In this document: one piece after another, positions 1-6,207 of the stretch
Layout of the letters: every line of letters starts with the position of its first letter
How positions within the stretch are numbered: the stretch's first letter is position 1
Assembly: GCA_905234575.1 (NCBI GenBank)
Contig: CAJOIG010000020.1
Coordinates: 1-13,405, forward strand
Direction: 5' to 3'
Origin: an uncultured Oscillospiraceae bacterium
Lineage (GTDB): Bacteria; Bacillota; Clostridia; Oscillospirales; Oscillospiraceae
DNA: 13,405 bases
Translations under genes and position numbers: made by a program
Notes under the pieces: model-generated
What the model saw: the letters and a program-made list of their open reading frames with translations, nothing else
The model's database searches: none
Told to the model about the DNA's origin: nothing

Positions 1-27
1 TTAATAACGAGGAAGAAAGGAACTGTC

Positions 28-633
28 ATGGGCTATCGGATCATCACCATCAACCGCGAATTCGAGAGCGAGGGCAGCGAGATCGCGCAGGCCGTCGCCG
101 CGAAGCTCGGCATCCCCTATTACGACCGCTTTCTGATCGTCGCCGCCGCCGGGGAGACGGGCGTCGACCAGGATCGCGTGGCGGACGCGGACGAGCGCCT
201 CGAATCCCGCTTCGAGTACTCCCAGGCCGAGGCGGCGTACTACTATACCCGCAACGACGAGCCCCTTCCCACCGGGGCGAAGCTCGCCTCCGTCCAGTTC
301 GAGCTCATCGAGGCTCTGGCGGACCAGGAGCCCTGCGTCATCGTGGGCCGCTGCGCCAACTACGTCCTGCGGGAGCGGGACGATGTGCTGGACGTCTTCA
401 TCCACGCCGGCGCGGACGTGCGGACCCGGCGGACGATGGAAAAGCTCGGTCTGCCGGAGCGCAAGGCGGCCAGGGTCCTCAAGAGGACGGACAAGGCCCG
501 CAAGGCGTATTACCGCAACTACACCGGCTGCGACTGGAACGACCCGAACCTCTACCATCTCGTGCTGAACTCCGACCGCCTGGGCTTCGACGCCTGCGTG
601 GACATCATCTGCAGCCAGTTCCAGGGCGACTGA
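28..633 (+). CDS. Cytidylate kinase-like family protein
   Basis: This 201-residue cytosolic protein resembles the cytidylate-kinase-like family (Pfam Cytidylate_kin2), whose members are related to nucleoside monophosphate kinases but mostly uncharacterised. The N-terminus reads IITINREFESEGSEIAQAV, followed by KLGIPYYDRFLI at about residues 26-37. That is the family's ITISREFGSGG...LGIPYYD signature. IVGRCANYVL (about 109-118) matches the usual 'GRCADYIL' block, and an Arg-rich lid segment follows (about 137-160). The loop that normally reads GSGG is ESEGSE (residues 13-18), so the phosphate-binding glycines are partly lost and no P-loop lysine is present. The start is the ATG at 28, with an AAAGGAA ribosome site about 7 bases upstream. 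The gene ends at a hairpin terminator facing the convergent peptidase gene. Family membership is fairly sure; catalytic activity and substrate are not. Confidence 0.8.
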   Translation: MGYRIITINREFESEGSEIAQAVAAKLGIPYYDRFLIVAAAGETGVDQDRVADADERLESRFEYSQAEAAYYYTRNDEPLPTGAKLASVQFELIEALADQEPCVIVGRCANYVLRERDDVLDVFIHAGADVRTRRTMEKLGLPERKAARVLKRTDKARKAYYRNYTGCDWNDPNLYHLVLNSDRLGFDACVDIICSQFQGD

Positions 634-656
634 CGCAGACCGGACGACAAAATGAG

Positions 657-694
657 ACCGCGGCATCCGAAGGGAACGGATGCCGCGGTGTTTT
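657..694. terminator. Hairpin terminator between convergent genes
   Basis: A perfect 13-bp inverted repeat (657-669 with 677-689, arm ACCGCGGCATCCG) encloses a 7-base loop. On the + strand it is followed by G and TTTT (691-694), which suits rho-independent termination of the kinase-like gene. On the - strand the T-rich run (TCATTTTG) starts a few bases after the stem, so termination of the peptidase gene is also plausible. The peptidase stop codon lies only 5 bases from the stem. Confidence 0.75.
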
Positions 695-1497
695 CATTGA
701 TACAGCGCCCGGAACTCCTCCAGGCAGAGGTCGTACTCCATGAGGTACCAGGCGCAGGAGCCGACGAAGCGCAGGTGCCAGGGCTCGTATTCCACGCCGG
801 TGACGTCGGTCTTGCCCTCGGGATAGCGGACGACGAAGCCGTAGTCCGCGCAGTGCTCCTGAAGCCAGAGCATGAGGCCCGATCCGCCGATCCAGGGCTC
901 CATCGCCTGGCCCTGGTATTCGAGGATGTCCGCCGCGAGACCGAGCTGGTGCTCGCTGCCGCCGGGATAGTTCACGGCGATGGCGGTGGCGGCCTCCGCC
1001 TCCTCCCGGGTCATGCCCTGCTTTTCGTAGTCCTGGACGTGGTTCCAGTAGATGAAGCTCTGGGTGTCGTAGGAGCGGTAGCCCGAGCAGACGTAGACGG
1101 AGTACCCCGCCGCCCGGGCGTCGGCGATGAGCTTCCGCAGGTGCATGACCGCCCGGTTGTCGAACATCTGGCCCTCCTCGATCTCCTCGAGCTCCGGCGC
1201 GAAATCCGCCGGAAGGGGACTGTCCCGCCGCACGAGGCGCAGCTCCCAGGAGTCCAGATCCACCTCGGGCGGGGCGGGACGCGGCTCCGGCGTGGGCTCC
1301 GGCGCGGGCACGGGCGTGACCTCCGCGGCCGCCGCCGGGACGCTGTCCGATACCTCGGGCGCGGGCTCCGGCCCGGAGCGCCCCGGCCGAAGCGCCGCGA
1401 CGAGCCCTATGATCAGCAGCGCCGCCGCCAGCAGACCGAGGGCGAGGCGCATATCCAGGCGGACGCCGGTCCGCCGCTGTTTCGTTTCGTTTGCCAA
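694..1497 (-). CDS. M15/VanY-type D-alanyl-D-alanine carboxypeptidase, membrane-anchored
   Basis: This 267-residue zinc peptidase belongs to family M15B (VanY/DacB-like), which trims the terminal D-Ala from peptidoglycan stem peptides outside the membrane. A basic N-terminus is followed by one hydrophobic segment (about residues 19-36, LALGLLAAALLIIGLVAAL), which is a signal anchor. Next comes a Pro/Glu/Ala-rich linker (about 42-78), probably spanning the wall, and then the catalytic domain. The domain shows SGYRSYDTQ (138-146), SEHQLGLAAD (181-190, ligands H183 and D190) and EPWHLRF (238-244, ligand H241, catalytic E238). All zinc ligands are present. The start is taken as TTG at 1497, because GGGGAGG lies 4 bases upstream. 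The in-frame ATG at 1452 would still keep the anchor but has no ribosome site. The open frame runs on upstream to 1686, but that part is not protein-like. The gene is divergent from the CobW genes. Confidence 0.9.
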   Translation of the reverse strand: MANETKQRRTGVRLDMRLALGLLAAALLIIGLVAALRPGRSGPEPAPEVSDSVPAAAAEVTPVPAPEPTPEPRPAPPEVDLDSWELRLVRRDSPLPADFAPELEEIEEGQMFDNRAVMHLRKLIADARAAGYSVYVCSGYRSYDTQSFIYWNHVQDYEKQGMTREEAEAATAIAVNYPGGSEHQLGLAADILEYQGQAMEPWIGGSGLMLWLQEHCADYGFVVRYPEGKTDVTGVEYEPWHLRFVGSCAWYLMEYDLCLEEFRALYQ

Positions 1498-1500
1498 TGT

Positions 1501-1508
1501 CCCTCCCC
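1501..1508 (-). promoter_or_regulatory. Ribosome binding site selecting a TTG start
   Basis: On the - strand GGGGAGGG sits just ahead of TTG at 1497. It is the only good Shine-Dalgarno sequence near the start of the M15 peptidase, so it favours the TTG over the ATG 45 bases further in. The 4-base spacing is slightly short. Confidence 0.6.
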
Positions 1509-1542
1509 GGGCCAATACCCGAATCCATCGAAGTATACTCCG

Positions 1543-1571
1543 ATTATACGGGCTCGATTCCGGTTTGTAAA
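1543..1571 (-). promoter_or_regulatory. Sigma-A promoter of the M15 peptidase gene
   Basis: On the - strand TTTACA (1571-1566) and TATAAT (1548-1543) are separated by exactly 17 bases. The predicted transcript starts near 1536, about 40 bases before the TTG start. This is one of the two best promoter matches in the window. Confidence 0.75.
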
Positions 1572-1631
1572 GGCACAGAAGGTTACAACCGCTGCCGGGA
1601 AGTGGGGGTTTTCTTTTGGACTGCGCCGTGG

Positions 1632-1652
1632 TATAATATAAATTTAGAAATT
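1632..1652 (+). promoter_or_regulatory. -10 box and small palindrome ahead of the CobW operon
   Basis: TATAAT at 1632-1637 is a perfect -10 box lying 43 bases ahead of the CobW start codon. The corresponding -35 region (about 1609-1614, TTTTCT) is poor, so an activator or a weak promoter is possible. Immediately downstream, AATTTAGAAATT (1641-1652) is a perfect 5-2-5 palindrome over the expected transcription start, a fitting position for a repressor site. It does not match the Bacillus Zur box that I know, and a palindrome this short in AT-rich DNA can be chance. Confidence 0.4.
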
Positions 1653-1679
1653 CAAAATGCAGAAACGAGGCAACTACGT

Positions 1680-2822
1680 ATGACAAAGATCGACATCGTA
1701 TCCGGCTTTCTCGGCGCCGGCAAGACGACCCTCATCAAAAAGCTCATCGCGGAGGGATACCAGGGCGAGAAGCTCGTCCTCATCGAGAACGAATTCGGCG
1801 AGATCGGCATCGACGGCGGCTTCCTGCAGGACGCCGGCGTCACCGTGAACGAGATGAACTCCGGCTGCATTTGCTGCAGCCTCACCGGCGACTTCCGCGA
1901 GGCCCTGCGGATGGTTATCGCCCAGTATCATCCGGATCGCGTCATCATCGAGCCGAGCGGCGTCGGCAAGCTCTCCGAGATCGTCGCCGCCGTGCAGACG
2001 GCGGAGCTCGAGGGCGTGGAGCTCGGCGGGCTCACCACCGTCGTGGACGCCTCCCGGGCGAAGCTGTACATGAAAAACTTCGGCGAGTTCTTCAACAACC
2101 AGGTGCAGGCCGCGAACTGCCTGGTGCTGTCCCGCACCGGCGGCATGAGCGAGGAGAAAGTCGCCCAGGCCGAGGCCCTGCTCCGGGAGAAGAACCCCGA
2201 CGCCGTCATCGTCACCACCGACTGGGACGCCATCTCCGGCCGCCAGATCCTGGACGCCATCGAGCAGAAAAACACCATTTCCTCTGAGCTGGAGGCTCTG
2301 CTCAAGGAGCATTTCGAGGACGAGGAGTGCGACGATCCCGACTGCGCCTGCCATCATCACCATCACGACCACGACGATGACGACGAGCATGAGCACCATC
2401 ACCACCATCACGACGATGATGATGACGATGACGACGATGACGAGCACGAGCATCATCACCATCATGACCACGACGACGATGACGAGCACGAGCACCACCA
2501 TCATCATGACCACGAGGGGCATCACCACCACCACGGCCACGACGCGGACGAGGTGTTCCAGAGCTGGGGCGCGGAGACGGCAAAGAAGTTCACCGCCGAC
2601 GAGATCGGCGCGGCCCTGGACGCCCTGCAGGACGAGGCGCGCTTCGGCTTCATCGTCCGCGCGAAGGGCTATGTCCCGGCCCCGGACGGGAGCTGGGTCC
2701 ACTTTGACTACACCCCCGGCGAAAAGGACATCCGCACCGGCCCGGCGAACGTGGCGGGCCGCCTGTGCGTCATCGGCGCGAACCTCCGGGAGGACGCGGT
2801 AAAGGAGCTGTTCGGACTGTGA
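1680..2822 (+). CDS. COG0523/CobW-family GTPase with His/Asp-rich metal-binding insert
   Basis: This 380-residue cytosolic P-loop GTPase belongs to the COG0523 (CobW/YjiA/ZNG1) family of metal chaperones and insertases. The Walker A loop is GFLGAGKTT (residues 9-17), the family metal motif CxCC is C63-I-C65-C66, and the Walker B-like segment is IIEPSG (89-94). The usual NKxD guanine motif is replaced by SRTG (151-154) after NCLVL. A linker with three cysteines leads into a 64-residue His/Asp/Glu tract (225-288), followed by a CobW C-terminal domain opening VFQSWG. The start is ATG 1680 with GAGG 9 bases upstream; the frame is open further upstream but overlaps promoter sequence. It overlaps the next gene in a GTGA junction, so the two are coupled. 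A zinc role is the best guess from the family; nickel or cobalt cannot be excluded. Confidence 0.92.
   Translation: MTKIDIVSGFLGAGKTTLIKKLIAEGYQGEKLVLIENEFGEIGIDGGFLQDAGVTVNEMNSGCICCSLTGDFREALRMVIAQYHPDRVIIEPSGVGKLSEIVAAVQTAELEGVELGGLTTVVDASRAKLYMKNFGEFFNNQVQAANCLVLSRTGGMSEEKVAQAEALLREKNPDAVIVTTDWDAISGRQILDAIEQKNTISSELEALLKEHFEDEECDDPDCACHHHHHDHDDDDEHEHHHHHHDDDDDDDDDDEHEHHHHHDHDDDDEHEHHHHHDHEGHHHHHGHDADEVFQSWGAETAKKFTADEIGAALDALQDEARFGFIVRAKGYVPAPDGSWVHFDYTPGEKDIRTGPANVAGRLCVIGANLREDAVKELFGL
2352..2543 (+). repeat. Degenerate repeat coding a 64-residue His/Asp/Glu tract
   Basis: Within the CobW gene, runs of CAC/CAT, GAC/GAT and GAG code for 33 His, 22 Asp, 7 Glu and 2 Gly. The pattern HHHHHDHDDDDEHE appears clearly at the start of the tract and again later, with a looser Asp10 version between them, so it looks like diverged duplication of one unit. 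The synonymous codons are mixed, which argues against a very recent expansion. Such tracts act as metal reservoirs or buffers in CobW, HypB and ZIP proteins. Confidence 0.85.
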
Positions 2823-3769
2823 GCCAGAGAGACATCCCCGTCTACCTCTTCACGGGCTTTCTGGAGGGAGGCAAGACCAAGTTCATCCAGGAGTCCATGG
2901 AGGACGCCCGGGTCAACAACGGCGACCGCACGCTGATCCTCCTGTGCGAGGAGGGCGTGGAGGAATACGATCCCTCCGCCTTCGCGAGCCCGAACGTCTG
3001 GATCGAGCCCGTCGAGAACGAGGAGGACCTGACCCCCGAGTTCCTGCAGAGGGTCCTGGACGCGCACAAATGCGTCCGGGTCATCGTGGAGTACAACGGC
3101 ATGTGGATGCTGAACACCCTCTACACCCAGATGCCGGAAAACTGGGTCATCGCCCAGGAGTATATGTTCTGCGACGCCCGCACCTTCCTGTCCTACAACG
3201 CCAACATGCGCCAGCTCGTGTACGACAAGCTGCGCTCCTGCGAGCTCGTGGTCTTCAACCGCTGCCCGCCGGACGCCGACCGCATGGAGTTCCATAAGAT
3301 CGTCCGCGCCATCTCCCGCCGGACGGACATCGCCTACGAGAAGCCCGACGGAACGGTCGAGTACGACGAGATCCAGGACCCCCTCCCCTTCGACCTGGAC
3401 GCGCCCGTCGTGGACATCGCGGACCGGGATTATGCCCTGTTCTACAGCGATCTCTCGGAGGACTACCGCAAGTACGACGGCAAGACCCTTCACTACAAGG
3501 GCATGGTCGTGAAAAGCGCGAAGCTGCCGGAGGACACCTTCATCTTCGGGCGGCAGGTCATGACCTGCTGCGCGAACGACATCCAGTTCACCGGCCTCGC
3601 GGCCACCTGGCCCGAGACGCCCACCCTCGCCAAGGGCGAATGGGTGGAGCTGACGGCGAAGGTCCGGGTCAAATGGCACAAGGCCTACGGCAAGCGCGGC
3701 CCGGTGCTGACGGTCACCCATCTCGAGCACCGGGAGGCCCCGGAGGACCCCGTCGCGACATTTTATTGA
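2819..3769 (+). CDS. CobW-like P-loop protein fused to a YcgQ/DUF1980-like C-terminal domain
   Basis: This 316-residue protein has two parts. The N-terminal half is CobW-like: VYLFTGFLEGGKTKFIQ carries a Walker A loop (residues 13-20), and VIVEYNGM (88-95) stands where CobW has its EPSG segment. It lacks the CxCC motif. The NKxD position reads FNRC (146-149), so nucleotide specificity is uncertain. The C-terminal part (about 200-316) contains FGRQVMTCCANDIQFTGL (243-260), which closely resembles the GRxxMTCCxADA signature of YcgQ/TIGR03943 (DUF1980), followed by an OB-like beta-rich tail (WVELTAKVRVKWH). YcgQ normally pairs with the permease YcgR, and none is visible here. The start is GTG 2819, overlapping the upstream TGA, with AAAGGAG 11 bases upstream; longer in-frame starts would run deep into the first gene. 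The likely role is metal handling with the upstream GTPase; the exact function is unknown. Confidence 0.8.
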   Translation: MSQRDIPVYLFTGFLEGGKTKFIQESMEDARVNNGDRTLILLCEEGVEEYDPSAFASPNVWIEPVENEEDLTPEFLQRVLDAHKCVRVIVEYNGMWMLNTLYTQMPENWVIAQEYMFCDARTFLSYNANMRQLVYDKLRSCELVVFNRCPPDADRMEFHKIVRAISRRTDIAYEKPDGTVEYDEIQDPLPFDLDAPVVDIADRDYALFYSDLSEDYRKYDGKTLHYKGMVVKSAKLPEDTFIFGRQVMTCCANDIQFTGLAATWPETPTLAKGEWVELTAKVRVKWHKAYGKRGPVLTVTHLEHREAPEDPVATFY

Positions 3770-3782
3770 ACCGCATACAGCA

Positions 3783-3827
3783 ACGGACGCCGATGCAGCG
3801 ATGCACCGGCGTCCGTTTTCTTTTTTT
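3783..3827 (+). terminator. Rho-independent terminator of the CobW operon
   Basis: A 10-bp perfect stem (3783-3792 with 3807-3816, ACGGACGCCG) continues through an A-C mismatch into TGCA/TGCA pairs, capped by a GCGA tetraloop (3798-3801). The T-rich tract TTTTCTTTTTTT (3816-3827) follows directly. The - strand lacks a T tract, so this serves mainly the + strand operon although the DUF1015 gene converges on it. Confidence 0.9.
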
Positions 3828-3830
3828 GGG

Positions 3831-4949
3831 TCATTCCGTGATCCTGCGGCACTCGAGGTACCATCTTTTATCCAGCGAATGCCCCACGGAAAAGCTCTTT
3901 TTCGGGTAGTTCCCGGAAGCGGCGATGTGGGGGAAGAGCTCGGCCTTCGGCAGCGTCGGCAGAAGCAGCGCCGCGCAGCCGGGCTGCGAGCCCATGCGCC
4001 GGGCCTCGGCCTCGCCGTGGATGTAGTCCACCGTGCCGCCGTGCTCCGCGATGTACGCCCTGCAGAAGGCGTCGGCCTCCGCTACCAGCTCGCCCGTGTC
4101 CTTCCCGCCGAGCTCCCGGAGAAAGCCGCCCGCGTCCGTGCCGAAGAGGACCCGGTGGATGGGATAGAAGTCCACCGCGTCGTCCCGGAGGTTTTCGAGC
4201 TCCGCGAGGGCATACCGCGCCGGATGGTCCATGGGCGCGCCCGCGGCCTTGAGCTCCTCCCAGCGGTTCTTTGCTGCGGCGAGGCTGTGGTTGCCGTCGC
4301 CCATGGCGAATTGGATCTCACCGGGGATGGCGTCGATGGCGGCCTTCACCCGCGCCGCCGCGGGGCCCGTCAGCCGGCGGCCCCGGAGGTGTCCGCCGCC
4401 GCCGTAGAGGTCGAAGTCGTAGAGGGTCTCCCCGGGCTCCGCCGCGCCGAGGACCGCGTCCGCGGGGTCGTCGATGAACAGGACGATGTGCGGCATCTCG
4501 AGGACAGCCCGTTTCCGCAGCTCCACCCGGGTCGGCAGACGCTCCGGCACCGTGGCCTCCGTGGACCGGACCGGGGAGACGGAGCCCGGCGTCCAGTCGT
4601 AGGCCTCCAGGTCGAGCTTCCCCACCAGACCGCGCCGGACCTTACCATTTGGAAGCGTGCGCTCCACAAAGATGTAAGAATCGGGGATTGTCTGGAAAAC
4701 ATCCTCCACCAGGTAATCGCACATGGCCTGCTCCATGGCGGCCTTGCGCGCCTCGATATCCGGCGCGCCGAGGTAGGCCTCCGGCAGCATCAGCCGCAGG
4801 GCGGAGGGGGCGTCCCCGACATAGGCGGACAGGTCCTCCCAATAGGACGGCTCGGCGGAGAACTGGTCGCAGGCCACCACGGCCCAGCGCTCCATGTCCG
4901 TGCCGGGCGTCGGCAGCAGGATGTCGGCGGGGGTAAATATATCGGTCAT
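3831..4949 (-). CDS. DUF1015 family protein
   Basis: This is a 372-residue cytosolic protein of the DUF1015 family, whose biochemical role is not established. Recognisable blocks are RWAVVACDQF (21-30), DLYGGGGHLRGRRL (180-193), the family's core GDGNHSLAAAK (217-227), and PKKSFSVGHSLDKRWYLECRRI near the C-terminus (349-370, quoted in part from memory of clostridial members). It is somewhat shorter than the roughly 400-residue members I know. The start is ATG 4949 with AAGGAG 7 bases upstream; the open frame extends to 5120 but that part runs over the dpaA start. It has no signal peptide or membrane segment. In other bacteria such genes often sit near serine biosynthesis genes. Here it stands alone, divergent from dpaAB and convergent with the CobW operon. 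Confidence 0.88.
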   Translation of the reverse strand: MTDIFTPADILLPTPGTDMERWAVVACDQFSAEPSYWEDLSAYVGDAPSALRLMLPEAYLGAPDIEARKAAMEQAMCDYLVEDVFQTIPDSYIFVERTLPNGKVRRGLVGKLDLEAYDWTPGSVSPVRSTEATVPERLPTRVELRKRAVLEMPHIVLFIDDPADAVLGAAEPGETLYDFDLYGGGGHLRGRRLTGPAAARVKAAIDAIPGEIQFAMGDGNHSLAAAKNRWEELKAAGAPMDHPARYALAELENLRDDAVDFYPIHRVLFGTDAGGFLRELGGKDTGELVAEADAFCRAYIAEHGGTVDYIHGEAEARRMGSQPGCAALLLPTLPKAELFPHIAASGNYPKKSFSVGHSLDKRWYLECRRITE

Positions 4950-4978
4950 ATCGGAACTCCTTCCGTCGCGTTTTGTCA

Positions 4979-5007
4979 ATTTTACCCCATCCCCCATAGA
5001 ATGGCAA
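4979..5007 (-). promoter_or_regulatory. Sigma-A promoter of the DUF1015 gene
   Basis: On the - strand TTGCCA (5007-5002) and TAAAAT (4984-4979) are 17 bases apart. The predicted start near 4972 gives a leader of about 22 bases holding the GGAAGGAG ribosome site. The -35 box touches the dpaA ribosome site (5007-5013) on the opposite strand, so the two divergent genes share very little room. Confidence 0.55.
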
Positions 5008-5019
5008 GAGGTGAAATCG

Positions 5020-5628
5020 ATGGAGTTTACACTGATCGGGGCCGATCCCCGCTTTCGTTTTCTCAAAGAGCGCCTGGAGGCGGACGGCCACCGCCTGACG
5101 CCGAACGCCGCGCATATCATCGCCCCGCCCGCGCTGCGGCAGGGCGTGCCGTATTACGACGAGGCACGGTTCGTCGAGGAAAACGCCGAGCTGACTGCCG
5201 AGGGCGCGGCGGAGCTCGTCATGCGCCGCACGGACCGCGCCCTGCCGGAGCTGTCCGTCCTGGTGACGGGGTATGGTCGGATCGGACGGCGTCTGGCGAA
5301 AAAGCTCGCGGCCCTCGGCGCGAAGGTGACCGTCGCCGCCCGCCGTCCCGAGACCCGGGCGGAGGCCGCCGCGCAGGGATTTCGTGTGGTTGACATAACG
5401 AATATCCCCGGTCGTTATGACGTGCTGGTGAACACCGTGCCCGCGCCGGTCCTTTCCGGGACCCACGGTGCGGAGCTCTGTCTGGACCTGGCAAGCGCGC
5501 CCGGCGGCTGGCGGGATGATACGCCGGTCATGCGGGCGCCCGGCCTGCCGGGGACCTATGCCCCGCGCTCCGCCGCGGACCGGCTGGCGGAGGCGGTCTA
5601 CCGGATTATGGAGGTTGACATAATATGA
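5020..5628 (+). CDS. dpaA: Dipicolinate synthase subunit A, short form
   Basis: This 202-residue protein is the NAD(P)-binding subunit of dipicolinate synthase (SpoVFA). The enzyme oxidises dihydrodipicolinate from the lysine pathway to dipicolinic acid in the mother cell during sporulation. It has a Rossmann loop VTGYGRIGRRLA (82-93) followed by LGAKVTVAAR (99-108). The signature blocks VNTVPAPVL (137-145), LDLASAPGGW (155-164) and APGLPGTYAPRSAA (173-186) match B. subtilis SpoVFA INTIPSMIL, LDLASRPGG and APGLPGIVAPKTAG as I recall them. It is about 95 residues shorter than the Bacillus protein, the loss falling in the N-terminal domain between the first strand and the Rossmann loop. The start is ATG 5020 with AGAGGTG 6 bases upstream. 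It overlaps dpaB in ATGA. I see no convincing promoter in the 70-base divergent gap. Confidence 0.92.
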   Translation: MEFTLIGADPRFRFLKERLEADGHRLTPNAAHIIAPPALRQGVPYYDEARFVEENAELTAEGAAELVMRRTDRALPELSVLVTGYGRIGRRLAKKLAALGAKVTVAARRPETRAEAAAQGFRVVDITNIPGRYDVLVNTVPAPVLSGTHGAELCLDLASAPGGWRDDTPVMRAPGLPGTYAPRSAADRLAEAVYRIMEVDII

Positions 5629-6191
5629 TAAAGCTGCGCTTGGGCCTCGCCCTGACGGGGTCCTACTGCTCCTTTGGAAAGCTCATGGCGGCGCTCCCGG
5701 CGCTCTGCGAGGCGTACGACGTGCTGCCCATCCTCAGCGAGAATGCCCAGCGGGACAGCCGCTTCGGCCCCGCCGACGCCTGGCGGGAGGCGCTGGAGAC
5801 CGCCTGCGGGCATCCCGCCGTGACGGACATCTCCGGCGCGGAGCCCCTGGGGCCGGGGAACGCCCTGGACGTGCTCGCCGTCGTTCCCTGCACGGGAAAT
5901 ACCCTTGGAAAGCTCGCCCACGGCATCACGGACACCGCCGTCACTATGGCGGCGAAGGGACATCTGCGCAACGGCAAGCCGCTGCTTCTGGGGGTGTCCA
6001 CGAACGACGGGCTCGGAGCTTCGGCGGAGAGCATCGGACGGCTGCTGGCCCGGAAGCATGTCTATTTCGTCCCCTTCGGGCAGGACGATCCCGCCGCCAA
6101 ACCTACGTCTCTGAGCCTGGATTACAGACTTCTTGTCCCGGCGGTGGCGGCGGCCTACGAGGGCCGTCAGCTCCAGCCGGTGCTGGTGTGA
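5625..6191 (+). CDS. dpaB: Dipicolinate synthase subunit B
   Basis: This 188-residue flavoprotein-fold subunit (SpoVFB) partners DpaA in making dipicolinic acid, the Ca-chelated molecule that dehydrates and protects the spore core. Diagnostic blocks are LALTGSYCSFGK (8-19), AEPLGPGNALDVLAVVPCTGNTLGKLA, with TGNT in place of the family's TGNS, then GKPLLLGVSTNDGLG, VPFGQDDPAAKP and the C-terminal QLQPVLV. The last is nearly identical to B. subtilis QLQPILV. Its length is close to the Bacillus protein (about 200). The ATG at 5625 overlaps the dpaA stop, and GGAGG (5610-5614) lies 10 bases upstream inside dpaA, so translation is coupled. The asd, dapG and dapA genes that follow in Bacillus are absent; the next gene is an unrelated regulator-like protein. 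Confidence 0.95.
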   Translation: MIKLRLGLALTGSYCSFGKLMAALPALCEAYDVLPILSENAQRDSRFGPADAWREALETACGHPAVTDISGAEPLGPGNALDVLAVVPCTGNTLGKLAHGITDTAVTMAAKGHLRNGKPLLLGVSTNDGLGASAESIGRLLARKHVYFVPFGQDDPAAKPTSLSLDYRLLVPAVAAAYEGRQLQPVLV

Positions 6192-6207
6192 GGTTTTTTG
6201 CTTGAGA

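Noticed and set aside
1..27. End of an upstream gene at the left edge (TTAATAA)
   Set aside because: Stop triplets are present but there is too little sequence to identify any preceding gene.
2352..2543. Tandem DNA repeat or CRISPR-like array
   Set aside because: The repetition is at codon level (CAC/CAT and GAC/GAT) inside an intact frame; no regular repeat-spacer structure.
1674..2702. - strand frame rich in Val/Met (VVVVMMV runs), membrane-like
   Set aside because: The hydrophobic runs are just the complement of the His/Asp codons of the CobW insert; no promoter or ribosome site supports it.
4995..5003. CATAGAATG as a sigma-K/sigma-E -10 box for dpaAB
   Set aside because: Transcription would begin at about the dpaA ribosome site, and I find no matching -35 element at the right distance. 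Kept only as a question under the divergent-gap finding.
3801..5393. 530-codon + strand frame over the DUF1015 gene and dpaA start
   Set aside because: It runs antisense to DUF1015 and then out of frame through dpaA. No recognisable domain.
6173..6199. Possible terminator at the dpaB stop (CCAGC/GCTGG stem, then T6 at 6194-6199)
   Set aside because: The stem is only 5 bp and the T run starts 7 bases after it, so it is unlikely to work as an intrinsic terminator.
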